Below are positions 32,159 through 40,789 of a DNA stretch of 43,045 bases, piece by piece (position 1 is the stretch's first letter; every line of letters starts with the position of its first letter). The notes under the pieces were generated by a model. That model saw only the letters and a list, made by a program, of their open reading frames with translations, did not search any database and was not told the origin of the DNA. The stretch lies in the NCBI GenBank assembly GCA_002699105.1, contig PABJ01000003.1, positions 1 to 43,045 of the forward strand, written 5' to 3'. A program made the translations under genes and the position numbers. Origin of the DNA: Ectothiorhodospiraceae bacterium. GTDB lineage: Bacteria; Bacteroidota; Ignavibacteria; SZUA-365; GCA-2699105.

Positions 32159-33072
32159 CGATCCATCCCGGCTATCTCCTTCCGGAGTTCTGGTGGCAGC
32201 CCGTTGATGTAATACATGAGTTCTGATAACTCGTTAGTGAGGTCAGAGGATTGCAGATCGAACTCATCCGATGTATAACGATCGACTCCATCGTTCATCG
32301 CTGCAGCAAGTGCGCCTATACCAGCACCGACAAATGCACCGCCAACTCCGATGACAAAATCCACGCCTAGCATGTAGCCGAAGTCATGGCCTGTCGCTGG
32401 CCCTAATATTCCGCTGGATATGGCTATAGAGGCAATACCGCCAATTCCAAGCCCCCACAGAATGTTTTTGAACACCGGCTTCGGGCGTGAGACCTGTATG
32501 GCGGTTACCGAATCCCGCTGAATAATGAAAATTTGCTGCAGAGAAGGAGGATGGTTGTAGTTGTAGTTTGGCAGACCAATGAAGATTCTATCCGGATCTA
32601 TGTAAAGGAGGATTCCATCGTAGTATCCGGAGCCATTAGTCTCGACGGCAACGCGTTCAAATGGGTAACTAAGATCTGTGTCAATAACTCCGCATTCCCA
32701 CAGATAATCCTCCGATTGTCTGGCACCAGGTCGTATACCGCGACGAAAGGCATCTCCATCAATTGAGAAGCGCAGTGAATCGTAATTATCAATCACCCAT
32801 TGCAGTCTACGAAAATCACGATATGGAAGTACCCAGCTTCGGTTCTCGCCGAGTTCTGATGATCTTGATTGTATAAGAACGGAATCGGTTGAGTGCTTAC
32901 AAATGGTACCAACCACAAATCCTTCGATCCGCGGGAAGAGTCCGAAGTACTCCCGTTCGTATGGCTCAATAGTCGGTCCTATTCGCTCAGAAAGCACGAG
33001 CGTATCCGGCTGTGCGATGGCAGAAGCAGCGAAGGCAATGATGAACGATATAAGGGCTACAGGTCGGATCAT
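32155..33072 (-). CDS. Exported paralogue of the ERIG/GLPPELYR family
   Basis: The protein has 305 residues with a signal peptide ending AASAIAQ. It starts PDTLVLSERIGPTIEPYEREYFGLFPRIEGF, has a middle region with SGYYDGILLYIDPDRIFIG, glycine-rich segments (about 205-222 and 240-263, VIGVGGAFVGAGIGALAA) and a tail MYYINGLPPELRKEIAGMDR. About 45 bases encoding the block-one region are identical to the next gene upstream, which points to recent duplication or gene conversion. It overlaps neighbours by 4 bases on both sides. Confidence 0.7.
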   Translation of the reverse strand: MIRPVALISFIIAFAASAIAQPDTLVLSERIGPTIEPYEREYFGLFPRIEGFVVGTICKHSTDSVLIQSRSSELGENRSWVLPYRDFRRLQWVIDNYDSLRFSIDGDAFRRGIRPGARQSEDYLWECGVIDTDLSYPFERVAVETNGSGYYDGILLYIDPDRIFIGLPNYNYNHPPSLQQIFIIQRDSVTAIQVSRPKPVFKNILWGLGIGGIASIAISSGILGPATGHDFGYMLGVDFVIGVGGAFVGAGIGALAAAMNDGVDRYTSDEFDLQSSDLTNELSELMYYINGLPPELRKEIAGMDR

Positions 33073-33986
33073 TTGTATACCTTCCTGTACAATTCGGGCG
33101 GGAGGCCGTTCTTATAGTAGGAGAACGGACGTAGCGTGTCTCTGGTCTTCGGGGCAAAAGGGATATCAATGCCGCGTTTATATGTTCTGATGTTGTCGGA
33201 GGTACTCGCCACGAGATACCCTATACCAGCCCCGATGCCGCCACCCAATAGCCCAACCATGGCAGCACCAAGATGAAGCGATGCTTCATCATATGTACCA
33301 GCAGAATTAGGCTCCGAAGCTTCCCTAAGCACAAATATGTAACCGGCAAGGAAACCGCTTAACAGTCCGATTTGAATTTCGTCTCTCGCATCTGTCGGGA
33401 GAGTGATTGAGAATAAAGCAATGTCTTCGGTATGTACTATGCGGAGAGCATCGACTGCAGGTACCTGACTGTAGTCGAATTCGCGAGGTCCAAGTATGAG
33501 AACATCCGTTGTGATGTATAACAAAATCCCGTCGTGCTGATATCCATCAGCAGTTAAGACTCGTACCATCCTATAGCCATATCTGAAGTCAGAACCCATG
33601 ATCTCAGATGGCCAACGCGGAATCAGGAACGCCTTACCCCGCTCTCGCCTGTCAGGGTAGATGTAATCATTTGTATAATACCGTATCGAATCGTATCTCG
33701 CTATGAACCAGCGGACCGATTCATATTCATCGAAAGCTAGCTTATAGGTGGTTACCTCAGCAGTTGGCCTGTGTCGCCGAACGCGCGCGGTGACTGTGTC
33801 TACGCTCTCTGTAAGAAACACTGCCGCTTCAAAACCCTCAATCCACGGGAAGAGCCCGAAATACGCCCGTTCATGTGGTTCAACGGTTGGTCCTATTCGC
33901 TCAGAAAGCACGAGCGTATCCGGCTGTGCGATGAGTGATGCACAGAGGATGTGGGTAATCGTTATAAGGAGCAATGCTGACCGCAT
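33069..33986 (-). CDS. Exported paralogue of the ERIG/GLPPELYR family, first gene of the operon
   Basis: The protein has 305 residues with a signal peptide MRSALLLITITHILCASLIAQ. It has PDTLVLSERIGPTVEPHERAYFGLFPWIEGFEAAV near the N-terminus, a middle segment DGYQHDGILLYITTDVLILGP closely matching the 32155 protein, glycine-rich segments (about 204-222 and 240-258, AAMVGLLGGGIGAGIGYLV), and the tail YYKNGLPPELYRKVYK. It leads the four-gene operon and is divergent from acylphosphatase across about 80 bases. Confidence 0.7.
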   Translation of the reverse strand: MRSALLLITITHILCASLIAQPDTLVLSERIGPTVEPHERAYFGLFPWIEGFEAAVFLTESVDTVTARVRRHRPTAEVTTYKLAFDEYESVRWFIARYDSIRYYTNDYIYPDRRERGKAFLIPRWPSEIMGSDFRYGYRMVRVLTADGYQHDGILLYITTDVLILGPREFDYSQVPAVDALRIVHTEDIALFSITLPTDARDEIQIGLLSGFLAGYIFVLREASEPNSAGTYDEASLHLGAAMVGLLGGGIGAGIGYLVASTSDNIRTYKRGIDIPFAPKTRDTLRPFSYYKNGLPPELYRKVYK

Positions 33987-34068
33987 AGTGCTAAGTGGGA
34001 ATCTCCGAATTCCTTAGCATAGAATCAAGGTTGGAATTTGTCCCCTCTGCTTCTATTTTGAAGTCCTT

Positions 34069-34341
34069 ATGGAATCTATCTACGTCGTCATATCTGGATC
34101 TGTGCAAGGGGTGGGATTTCGCCACTTTGCCAGAGAAAACGCCCGCGGACTCGGTCTTGTAGGCTATGTGAAAAACCTCCAGAACGGAAAGGTCGAGGTG
34201 TTCGCACAGGGCGAGAGCAGTGATCTGGAAAAGTATGTCTCTCAATTGAAAGCCGGCCCCATCTCTGCGCACGTTACCGATACGCAGATAACCTGGAAGG
34301 AGATCGGGAAGAAATACGACGAATTCAAGGTGGCATTTTGA
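34069..34341 (+). CDS. acyP: Acylphosphatase
   Basis: The protein has 90 residues, the usual family length. The catalytic signature VQGVGFRHFARENARGLGL provides the phosphate-binding loop with its Arg, and GYVKNLQNGKVEVFAQGE provides the catalytic Asn. The enzyme hydrolyses acyl phosphates in the cytosol. Its stop overlaps the TTG start of ispF, so the two genes are translationally coupled. Confidence 0.92.
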   Translation: MESIYVVISGSVQGVGFRHFARENARGLGLVGYVKNLQNGKVEVFAQGESSDLEKYVSQLKAGPISAHVTDTQITWKEIGKKYDEFKVAF

Positions 34342-34823
34342 GTGATTTCCGAATAGGATACGGATACGATGTCCACAAGCTGATCGAGGACAAAACGCTT
34401 GTTCTTGGCGGCGTTAAGATTTCGGAAGAGATCGGACCGGTTGCGCATTCGGATGGCGATGTGCTGCTGCATGCAATTTGCGACGCAATCTTCGGCGCTG
34501 CAGCAATGGGGGATATCGGCGAGCATTTCCCGAACACCGATGACCGCTATATGGATATCTCAAGCATCGTATTGTTGCAAGAAACCCTGCGGCTCGTTCA
34601 GGCACATGGTTTTTCTCTCGTCAATATCGACGCCACTATCGTGCTCGAACGCCCGAAAATCCTGCCACACCGCGATGAAATACGCGAATCCATCGCCAAA
34701 TCTGCACTCCTACCTCTGGAACATGTCTCTTTGAAGGCCACCACATCTGAGGGACTTGGCTTCGTGGGAGAGGGACGCGGTATTGTGGCGCACGCCGTTG
34801 CGCTTCTTCAGCGTACCACCTAA
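34338..34823 (+). CDS. ispF: 2-C-methyl-D-erythritol 2,4-cyclodiphosphate synthase
   Basis: The protein has 161 residues from TTG 34338, which overlaps the acyP stop (TTGA). It makes the cyclic diphosphate in the MEP isoprenoid pathway. FRIGYGYDVHKL supplies the Asp and His zinc ligands, HSDGDVLLHAICDAIFGAAAMGDIGEHFP the third ligand and active-site loop, and KATTSEGLGFVGEGRGIVAHAVALL the C-terminal signature. The length and all key motifs are normal. It forms a small operon with acyP and the DedA gene. Confidence 0.95.
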   Translation: MSDFRIGYGYDVHKLIEDKTLVLGGVKISEEIGPVAHSDGDVLLHAICDAIFGAAAMGDIGEHFPNTDDRYMDISSIVLLQETLRLVQAHGFSLVNIDATIVLERPKILPHRDEIRESIAKSALLPLEHVSLKATTSEGLGFVGEGRGIVAHAVALLQRTT

Positions 34824-34834
34824 CCGTACCGGCC

Positions 34835-35452
34835 GTGGAAGACATCGTATCATTCGTCACATCGCTCGACCCCAATTACATCTACCTGGCGGTATTTCTC
34901 ATATCCTATATCGAGAACGTCTTTCCGCCGTTTCCCTCGGATGTAATCATCGTGTTTGCCGGGTCGCTTATCGGGATGGGGGAGAATAGTGCAGCTATAA
35001 CGTTGGCTCTCGGGACAGCAGGCTCAACCCTCGGATTTATGACGATGTATTACATCGGGGCTAGCTTTGGTAAGAAGGTCATCGGCGGCGGAAAGATAAA
35101 GTTCATCTCACCGGAGATGCTGAATACCGTCGATAGGTGGTTCAGCAAGTACGGGTATTCGGTGATCATAGCAAACAGGTTCCTGGCGGGTACCAGGGCA
35201 GTTGTAAGCTTCTTTGCCGGAATGGCGAAGATGAGTCTGTGGAAGACAACAGTGCTCTCCCTCCTGAGTGCTCTTGCATGGCATTCCATCCTCGTATATG
35301 CAGGCGTGAAGCTCGGCGAGAACTGGCGGGAGATTAGCGGGTTGCTGCAGAATTACAGTATTGCTGTCACCATCATTATCACTGTAGTTATCGTAGGGTA
35401 TCTTCTCGGTAAGTATGTGATCTTCAAGAAAAGCGAGAAAGAAGAATCCTAG
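34835..35452 (+). CDS. DedA family membrane protein
   Basis: The protein has 205 residues from GTG 34835, 11 bases after ispF. It shows the DedA/SNARE-associated pattern: an entry segment FLISYIENVFPPFPSDVIIVFAGSL, a middle re-entrant region, and NRFLAGTRAVVSFFAGMAKMS, followed by two C-terminal helices (about 150-170 and 180-200). DedA proteins act in the inner membrane in lipid carrier recycling and membrane homeostasis. The stop overlaps the stop of the convergent 35449 gene. Confidence 0.9.
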   Translation: MEDIVSFVTSLDPNYIYLAVFLISYIENVFPPFPSDVIIVFAGSLIGMGENSAAITLALGTAGSTLGFMTMYYIGASFGKKVIGGGKIKFISPEMLNTVDRWFSKYGYSVIIANRFLAGTRAVVSFFAGMAKMSLWKTTVLSLLSALAWHSILVYAGVKLGENWREISGLLQNYSIAVTIIITVVIVGYLLGKYVIFKKSEKEES

Positions 35453-36324
35453 CGGAACCACGCCCCCGGCGGCGGATGCGGGAGGAGCATGCGGGATTTG
35501 AGCTTGGGGAGGATTTTCTCATACGCCTCAGGGGAACCAGAGATTTCCACAGTTGTGCTGCCATCGAAAAGCAGACCAATACCCAATCCAACTGGCAGCA
35601 TCACTATGCTTGAAACAAGACCTACTAAAACTCCAGAAGGATACTCGTCTTTATACTTCGCACTATTGCGGAGTTGTGTACCGACGATAGTACCGTAGAC
35701 GAATCCAAACCCCATGCTGATTAATGCGCCTGTTCCCATAGCCGTTCCCTCTGCATAAGTGAAGTGCAGAGTATTCTGAACGGGAATTTGTGTGAGCATA
35801 TCCATCTCCTCAGGGTGAGTTATGAAAACGGCATCTTCAGCAGCGTGTATGACAATGCCAGATTGTTGCTCCTTTTCCAGCGTTGTGATAGTTAGTTCCC
35901 ATGGCTTGGTCTCGGGTAGACGACCGATTAGCTTTTTACTCCGAAAGAAGGAAAGATGATAGTCCCACAGTTCGCGCGTTTCTTCATCATTACAGGAATA
36001 GAGAACCTCCTCGTACCTGGATAGATACACTCTCAGCCGTTCCAGTGCTCCTTCAGGTATTCTTATGGTAACGTCATTCGGTTCCGCTGTTGTAGTGATG
36101 CACAAGGTATACTCGCCTTCTAAACCGCTACGAGGTATACAAACGGCCGACTCAAAACCATCCAAGTTCGGAAACAGATTGAAATACAACCGTTCTTCCT
36201 TATCGATCGTGTCTCCTACACGCTCCTGGATGATGATTGGCCGTGATAAGCATACATCACCATCTTGGGCAGAGGCAAGTGCGGCGAATGCGAACAAGTA
36301 TACTATGGCAGTACGTATGGGCAT
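35449..36324 (-). CDS. Exported paralogue of the ERIG family, separate fifth copy
   Basis: The protein has 291 residues with a signal peptide ending ALASAQ. Family block one is IIIQERVGDTIDKEERLYFNLFPNLDGFESAV (about 30-60). Glycine-rich segments (about 196-213 and 232-251) follow as in the 31253-33986 proteins. The GLPPELYR tail is replaced by LLPHPPPGAWFR, so this copy has diverged at its C-terminus. It is monocistronic and about 1.5 kb from the operon, separated by the + strand acyP-ispF-dedA genes. Unknown function. Confidence 0.68.
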   Translation of the reverse strand: MPIRTAIVYLFAFAALASAQDGDVCLSRPIIIQERVGDTIDKEERLYFNLFPNLDGFESAVCIPRSGLEGEYTLCITTTAEPNDVTIRIPEGALERLRVYLSRYEEVLYSCNDEETRELWDYHLSFFRSKKLIGRLPETKPWELTITTLEKEQQSGIVIHAAEDAVFITHPEEMDMLTQIPVQNTLHFTYAEGTAMGTGALISMGFGFVYGTIVGTQLRNSAKYKDEYPSGVLVGLVSSIVMLPVGLGIGLLFDGSTTVEISGSPEAYEKILPKLKSRMLLPHPPPGAWFR

Positions 36325-36497
36325 ACATGAAAACTAGATGATCGGGGCATGAGATTCAAGGCATTTATTCGTCCATCCAGAATTGCCCTGCACCTGAAAC
36401 AATGCTAGTTTAGTCCTGCCATGATCCACGAATATCAAGTAATCGCATAATAAACCAGGTTGGAAGAACATTGAAAAAGGCATCCACTGAAACGGTA

Positions 36498-37331
36498 ATG
36501 AAAGGAGTATTTCTCACCATAATCCTCGGAACAGTTGTGCTGATATATGCATGTTCCGACGACGATCCTGGTACTATCATAAATCCACCGGTCACAGTGC
36601 CATCCGATACTGTCGGGTTGCATCTGCAGTTTGGTACGCCGGAGGATGGAGATCCGTCGGACGACTATCTGCTGAAGCGCTCGCAATTCGTGATATCATA
36701 TAACAAGAACCGCAACGTCGCGAATTGGGTCTCATGGAACTTGAACGCGCAATGGTTTGGCGATGAACCGCGGTTCTCGGGAAGTTTTATCCGCGATACC
36801 TTGTTACCGGATGGATGGTACCGGGTCAATCACAGCGACTACACGAATACCGGCTTCAACCGCGGGCACATGGTTCGCAGCGAGGAACGCACACGGAATG
36901 CACTGGATAACCGCACGACCTTTTTCATGACGAACGTGCTTCCGCAGACGCCGGATCTGAACCAGGGCGTGTGGCTGGATTTCGAATACTGGTGCGAAGA
37001 TATGTGCAAGGAACAGGGGATGGAGCTCTACATCATCGCCGGAGGGATATTCCATCCGCCGCATGATATGCTGAAGGGTGTCGTAGCGGTGCCAGATTCG
37101 TGTTTCAAGATTGTAGTGATGATGAACCACGGAGAGCGATTGGGCGATGCCACTGCTCAAACATCGGTCATCGCCGTTTCCATGCCGAACATAGACGGCA
37201 TCCGGTCGCACGATTGGGAGATGTACACGACCACGGTAGATGCAATCGAATTGGCAACGGGGTACGACTTCCTAGATCTGTTGCCGGACGGCATTGAGGA
37301 CGCGCTTGAAGCGCAGCGGCATCCAATCTAG
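36498..37331 (+). CDS. Lipoprotein DNA/RNA non-specific endonuclease (NUC1 family)
   Basis: The protein has 277 residues from ATG 36498; TTG 36471, with a GGAAG site, is a possible start nine codons earlier. The signal ends in a lipobox-like YAC-SDDD. The nuclease domain contains FVISYNKNRNVANWVSWNL, the catalytic motif NRGHMVRSEERTRN and TNVLPQTPDLNQGVW with the metal-binding Asn. The usual DRGH is NRGH here; His is retained. It would cleave nucleic acids at the cell surface or in the periplasm, using Mg2+. A perfect terminator follows at 37361. Confidence 0.9.
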   Translation: MKGVFLTIILGTVVLIYACSDDDPGTIINPPVTVPSDTVGLHLQFGTPEDGDPSDDYLLKRSQFVISYNKNRNVANWVSWNLNAQWFGDEPRFSGSFIRDTLLPDGWYRVNHSDYTNTGFNRGHMVRSEERTRNALDNRTTFFMTNVLPQTPDLNQGVWLDFEYWCEDMCKEQGMELYIIAGGIFHPPHDMLKGVVAVPDSCFKIVVMMNHGERLGDATAQTSVIAVSMPNIDGIRSHDWEMYTTTVDAIELATGYDFLDLLPDGIEDALEAQRHPI

Positions 37332-37360
37332 CGGCAGCGAGTGATCGTCAAATACGAAAA

Positions 37361-37383
37361 ACCCCGGTTTTTGACCGGGGTTT
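37361..37383. terminator. Bidirectional intrinsic terminator between the endonuclease gene and tRNA-Val
   Basis: A 9-bp stem AACCCCGGT / ACCGGGGTT has a 5-base loop, with T-rich flanks in both directions (TTTCTTG on +, TTTCG on -). It serves both the + strand nuclease gene and the - strand tRNA. Confidence 0.8.
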
Positions 37384-37388
37384 CTTGT

Positions 37389-37462
37389 GGACGTTACTGG
37401 ATTTGAACCAGTGACCTCACGCGTGTGAAGCGTGCGCTCTAGACCAGCTGAGCTAAACGTCC
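37389..37462 (-). tRNA. tRNA-Val (anticodon CAC)
   Basis: It is 74 bases on the - strand. The acceptor arms GGACGTT / AACGTCC pair. The D arm (AGCTCAGCTGGT..AGAGC), anticodon arm CACGC-TTCACAC-GCGTG and T arm (CACTGGTTCAAATCCAGTA) are all standard. CCA is not encoded. Confidence 0.95.
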
Positions 37463-37511
37463 GAGCGCACTAAAATACGCGATACAGTGCATCAAAGGCA
37501 AACAAATCCGT

Positions 37512-38174
37512 TTAATTTGTCAGCCTGAACGTGATCGTAATCGATGTCTTCACGGGGACAGGGACACCGCGCTGCTTGCCGGGCACCCATTGGCTTTCTA
37601 TGATAGCCTTTGCCGCTGCCTCATCGCAACCGCCGCCAATGCCTTTTACAACCTCTGTGGCGACGACTTTCCCCGTCGCATCAACATACGCGAAGATGAC
37701 CACCTTGCCCTCAATTCCGGCGCGTCTTGCAAGTGCGGGGTATTCGAGGCGCTCATACACGGATTTCATTCCGCCTACGATTTCCGGATAGTCTTCAACG
37801 ACCTCGAACCATGTCGGGTCTTCATTGGCATCTTCCGGCGGAGCGACATCTGCGGGCGGCCCCGTGGGGGCTGTCAGGTCATCGTCGAGATTCAATTCGC
37901 CGATTTCGATATCAGGCATGGCTTCATCTGTGGGTGCTTCTATGGGAATTGCAGGCCGGGGCGGCGGCGGAGGTTTATTGAACTGCTTCGTGATCGCAAC
38001 GTCGTCGATCTTTATGACTTCGGTATTGGCTTCTGCGATATTCGCCGCGACTTCCACATCAGGGAAAAACCTGAATGCAGCGATGATAAGAAGCAGAGCT
38101 GCCATAAGGGAAAATTCGAAATATCTCCGTGTTTTGCTTTTCACATCGGCCTTGCGCGTCTTCTGGACTGCCAT
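37512..38174 (-). CDS. tonB: Energy transducer TonB
   Basis: The protein has 220 residues. An N-terminal cytoplasmic stretch (KTRKADVKSKTRRYFEF) precedes one inner-membrane helix (about 22-40). A proline-rich periplasmic spacer follows (NKPPPPPRPAIPIEAP), then an acidic linker. The C-terminal TonB domain (about 125-220) contains YPEIVGGMKSVYERLEYPALARRAGIEGKVVIFAYVDATGKV and ends TITFRLTN. It couples proton-motive force to outer-membrane receptors such as the one at 24251. ExbB/ExbD are not in the window. A paralogue is encoded at 40790. Confidence 0.92.
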   Translation of the reverse strand: MAVQKTRKADVKSKTRRYFEFSLMAALLLIIAAFRFFPDVEVAANIAEANTEVIKIDDVAITKQFNKPPPPPRPAIPIEAPTDEAMPDIEIGELNLDDDLTAPTGPPADVAPPEDANEDPTWFEVVEDYPEIVGGMKSVYERLEYPALARRAGIEGKVVIFAYVDATGKVVATEVVKGIGGGCDEAAAKAIIESQWVPGKQRGVPVPVKTSITITFRLTN

Positions 38175-38285
38175 GATGCACCTCTATGTTGTAATGAGAC
38201 TTACCTATTATACTCGTTAAATCCGCTGAGGTTTCAAAAGAGTGACAGATCGCCAATTGGAAGAGTTACATCCACTAGGGAATAA

Positions 38286-38311
38286 AAAAGCCCGGCTATT
38301 GCCGGGCTTTT
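38286..38311 (-). terminator. Intrinsic terminator of ssb
   Basis: On the - strand AAAAGCCCGGC / GCCGGGCTTTT with a 4-base loop runs into TTTTTTATT. It lies 21 bases past the ssb stop. Confidence 0.88.
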
Positions 38312-38331
38312 GAAAGATGCGCTTATAGAAT

Positions 38332-38757
38332 CTAGAAGGGGAGGTCGTCGTCACCGCTCTGGTCGGTATCTGGCGGTGCGTCTTGTTGGGGCGGCGGGGC
38401 AGAGGGACCAGAATCACCTCCGCTTCCTCGCGAGTCGAGGAAGACGAATTCATCCACAACGATCTCGGTGCGGTAGTGCGTCTGGCCCTCTTTCTCGTAA
38501 TTACGGGTTTGCAGTTTGCCTTCGATATACACCTTCGATCCCTTTTTCAAATACTCGGCAAGGATCTCGGCCAGCCGTCGCCATGCAACGACGTTATGCC
38601 ACTCTGTCCTATCAACCAGGTTTCCGTCCTGTCCTTTGTAGCTCTCGTTTGTAGCGACAGAGAACGTTGCGACCGGCACGCCCGACTGCGTCATCCTCAA
38701 CTCGGGATCGCGGCCGACGTTACCGATGATTTGTACTTTGTTCAGTCCGTATGCCAT
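38332..38757 (-). CDS. ssb: Single-stranded DNA-binding protein
   Basis: The protein has 141 residues. An OB-fold covers residues 1-105 with [67 protein letters not shown] and [12 protein letters not shown] short Gly/Ser/Pro/Asp-rich tail ends in the partner-binding tip DDDLPF. It binds ssDNA during replication, repair and recombination. It is encoded just downstream of the NHL-repeat gene, 32 bases apart. Confidence 0.96.
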   Translation of the reverse strand: MAYGLNKVQIIGNVGRDPELRMTQSGVPVATFSVATNESYKGQDGNLVDRTEWHNVVAWRRLAEILAEYLKKGSKVYIEGKLQTRNYEKEGQTHYRTEIVVDEFVFLDSRGSGGDSGPSAPPPQQDAPPDTDQSGDDDLPF

Positions 38758-38789
38758 AAGTCTCTAATATCTATAACAGAATTGATGGA

Positions 38790-39662
38790 TTATTTCTTCT
38801 GGAGTGGAAGCACAATAATACTTCTCTCACATAAAAGCAACAAACGGTCTTTGTGGACAGCGATATCGCGAAACTCGCCAGGATCGGAGGCGAAAACGAA
38901 GTTCTCCTTCTTCCAGGTACTCCGCAATTCTCCCGATACGGTGTACAGATAAAGCTCAACCGGCGTAACAACGAAAATGCTCTTGCCGATGGCGCGGATT
39001 CCCTGGCCGAGGGAGAGCTTTCCCTCAGCGAATATTTTCTGGTACTCGCCGAAGACATCGAATTCGATAATGCGGTTCGGTTCGAGGACGAATACCTGGT
39101 TCTCGCTGCCGATATCTATAGCAACAGGGGATGTAAGCGCTCCTGCGCCGGCATCGATACCGCCAAAGATAAACTCCACATTTGCGAACCCGCTCGTGTA
39201 CAAGCCGCGCCGGTTCTCCTCATCGAGGATGAATAAGTCGCCCAGCGGAGAGACGACGACATCGACAGGGTAGGCGAACTGGGCAGATACTGCCGACGGA
39301 ATATCGCCTTCAAAACTGCCGAGAAAATTCAGCTCCTTATCGAATCGCTGAATACGGTTATTACCGTAATCCGCCACGTACACCGCGACCCCCAGGGACG
39401 CATCGATGCCCGATGGCTGATCGAATTCCGTGTTACCCCATCCAGGCCCGCCTATCTCAGCAAGCTTATTTCCCTTCATGTCGTACTTGTACACCATTGA
39501 TGCATCGCGGTCGGTCACATAAATATGATCGAACGGATCGACATCGATTGACGAGGCAGAGACGAACTCACCGATACGGTAGTCTTCTACGAACGTTTTT
39601 TGTGCGAGAGCGGGAGGGAGTACAAGTAGGAAGAAAATGGCAAACCAATGACAGCGCAGCAT
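38790..39662 (-). CDS. Secreted NHL-repeat beta-propeller protein
   Basis: The protein has 290 residues with a signal peptide (MLRCHWFAIFFLLVLPPALAQ). Repeated blocks DPFDHIYVTDRDASMVYKYD, GVAVYVADYGNNRIQRFDKE and PLGDLFILDEENRR are NHL or NHL-like blades, enough for a six-bladed propeller. No sorting domain is present, so a periplasmic location is likely. It is followed closely by ssb and preceded by two lipoprotein genes; the link to ssb is probably positional only. Confidence 0.82.
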   Translation of the reverse strand: MLRCHWFAIFFLLVLPPALAQKTFVEDYRIGEFVSASSIDVDPFDHIYVTDRDASMVYKYDMKGNKLAEIGGPGWGNTEFDQPSGIDASLGVAVYVADYGNNRIQRFDKELNFLGSFEGDIPSAVSAQFAYPVDVVVSPLGDLFILDEENRRGLYTSGFANVEFIFGGIDAGAGALTSPVAIDIGSENQVFVLEPNRIIEFDVFGEYQKIFAEGKLSLGQGIRAIGKSIFVVTPVELYLYTVSGELRSTWKKENFVFASDPGEFRDIAVHKDRLLLLCERSIIVLPLQKK

Positions 39663-39673
39663 AGATATGCCTC

Positions 39674-40165
39674 CTACTGCGTTTTGAGAACGTCGATTGG
39701 CAGGGTATCGAAGATATATTCGCGCTTGGTCTTTGTGCGCAGACCTATTGAAAAGATCACCTGCGGGTAGCGGTTGATATCGAACGGTTCGATACCTACA
39801 GGAGTTTTCAGCGTGAGTTCGTGCGTCAATCCGGGCATGAGTTCAATCGACTTCAGCGACTTATCATCCTGCATCATCTCACAGTTGAAACGGCGGAAGG
39901 GATTCCTGCCGAGCGTATCGCTCAACGCACCGAAGGCGTTGGTAAGGATGACCGTCGAATCTGTGACATTGACGATGTTGATACGAACCATCGCATAAGC
40001 ACGATGCTTTGCACCGGGCATGAAATCCACCCAGACGGATTCCTCAAGCACCCGGACATCAAACAAGGGAGGGGGTTCGCTTGCAGCCTCCTGCGGGACG
40101 CGCATGGCACATCCCGCAACGAGGAGCAAAAGTACCAACGATATGTGGCTATTTAACCTGAACAT
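39674..40165 (-). CDS. Lipoprotein, paralogue of the preceding gene
   Basis: The protein has 163 residues with lipobox LLVAGC (about 14-19). The rest is one beta-rich domain: VRINIVNVTDSTVILTNAFGALSDTLGRNPFRRF, LMPGLTHELTLKTPVGIEPFDINRYPQVIFSI. The same pattern (VIVQNRTDRAMNLQF, TIEIPIVTPLDLYGFNPNKHRQVLVQVNI) occurs in the 40149 protein, so the two are paralogues. The start overlaps that gene's end by 17 bases. It may be a chaperone-like or Ig-like domain; function unknown. Confidence 0.72.
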   Translation of the reverse strand: MFRLNSHISLVLLLLVAGCAMRVPQEAASEPPPLFDVRVLEESVWVDFMPGAKHRAYAMVRINIVNVTDSTVILTNAFGALSDTLGRNPFRRFNCEMMQDDKSLKSIELMPGLTHELTLKTPVGIEPFDINRYPQVIFSIGLRTKTKREYIFDTLPIDVLKTQ

Positions 40166-40622
40166 TAATTGGTTGGCTGATTGCCGAAGTCCTGTAACCG
40201 GTGGTGCCGATATTTACTTGTACGAGCACCTGGCGATGTTTGTTCGGATTGAAGCCGTAGAGATCCAGTGGGGTGACGATGGGAATCTCGATCGTCTGCC
40301 GTGAGAGGATCTCAACGGTGGAAAGCGCGCCATGGGCCTGCGGAATGATGGGACGGAAGCGCACGAGCGCGTTCATCGTCTCAGGATCCAGAATGGTTGC
40401 TTCCTGGAATTGCAGGTTCATCGCTCGGTCGGTCCGATTCTGCACGATCACGGAAATCTCGCCGGAGCAGGTGTATTTGGATTCGGATTCCTTCTCGACC
40501 GTGATCGAGACGTCCTCGCCATAGGTCACTGCCAACGCATCGGTGACAGCATCCGAACTGCAGCCGATAACAAACAGCGCAGCGATAAGGCAGGAAGCGA
40601 TAGGAAGAATGGCGTTCTTCAT
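40149..40622 (-). CDS. Lipoprotein, first of two overlapping paralogues
   Basis: The protein has 157 residues from ATG 40622 (MKNAILPIASCLIAALFVIGCSS), which gives a clear lipobox FVIGC; the listed start is five codons earlier. One beta domain with ISVIVQNRTDRAMNLQFQEATILDPETMNALVRFRPIIP and the PLDLYGFNPNKHRQV motif follows. It overlaps the next gene by 17 bases. Unrecognised family. Confidence 0.72.
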   Translation of the reverse strand: MKNAILPIASCLIAALFVIGCSSDAVTDALAVTYGEDVSITVEKESESKYTCSGEISVIVQNRTDRAMNLQFQEATILDPETMNALVRFRPIIPQAHGALSTVEILSRQTIEIPIVTPLDLYGFNPNKHRQVLVQVNIGTTGYRTSAISQPINVQVK

Positions 40623-40734
40623 GTGTAATGCCCGCATAAAGTGTGAAACAGATACAATTTGAAAGTTCGATGGGAGAGAGGGGCAGGCGGATTCAGAGCG
40701 GAAATACCGTCTTGTAACACCCCTTCAAACGAAA

Positions 40735-40768
40735 GAGGGAGGAACGCTCGCTTGCGTTCCAATCCCTC
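40735..40768 (-). terminator. Intrinsic terminator of the second TonB gene
   Basis: On the - strand GAGGGA-TT-GGAACGC pairs with GCGTTCC-TCCCTC around a 6-base loop, then TTTCGTTTG. It lies 22 bases past the stop at 40790. Confidence 0.75.
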
Positions 40769-40789
40769 GTTACGTTCGTCAATACAATC

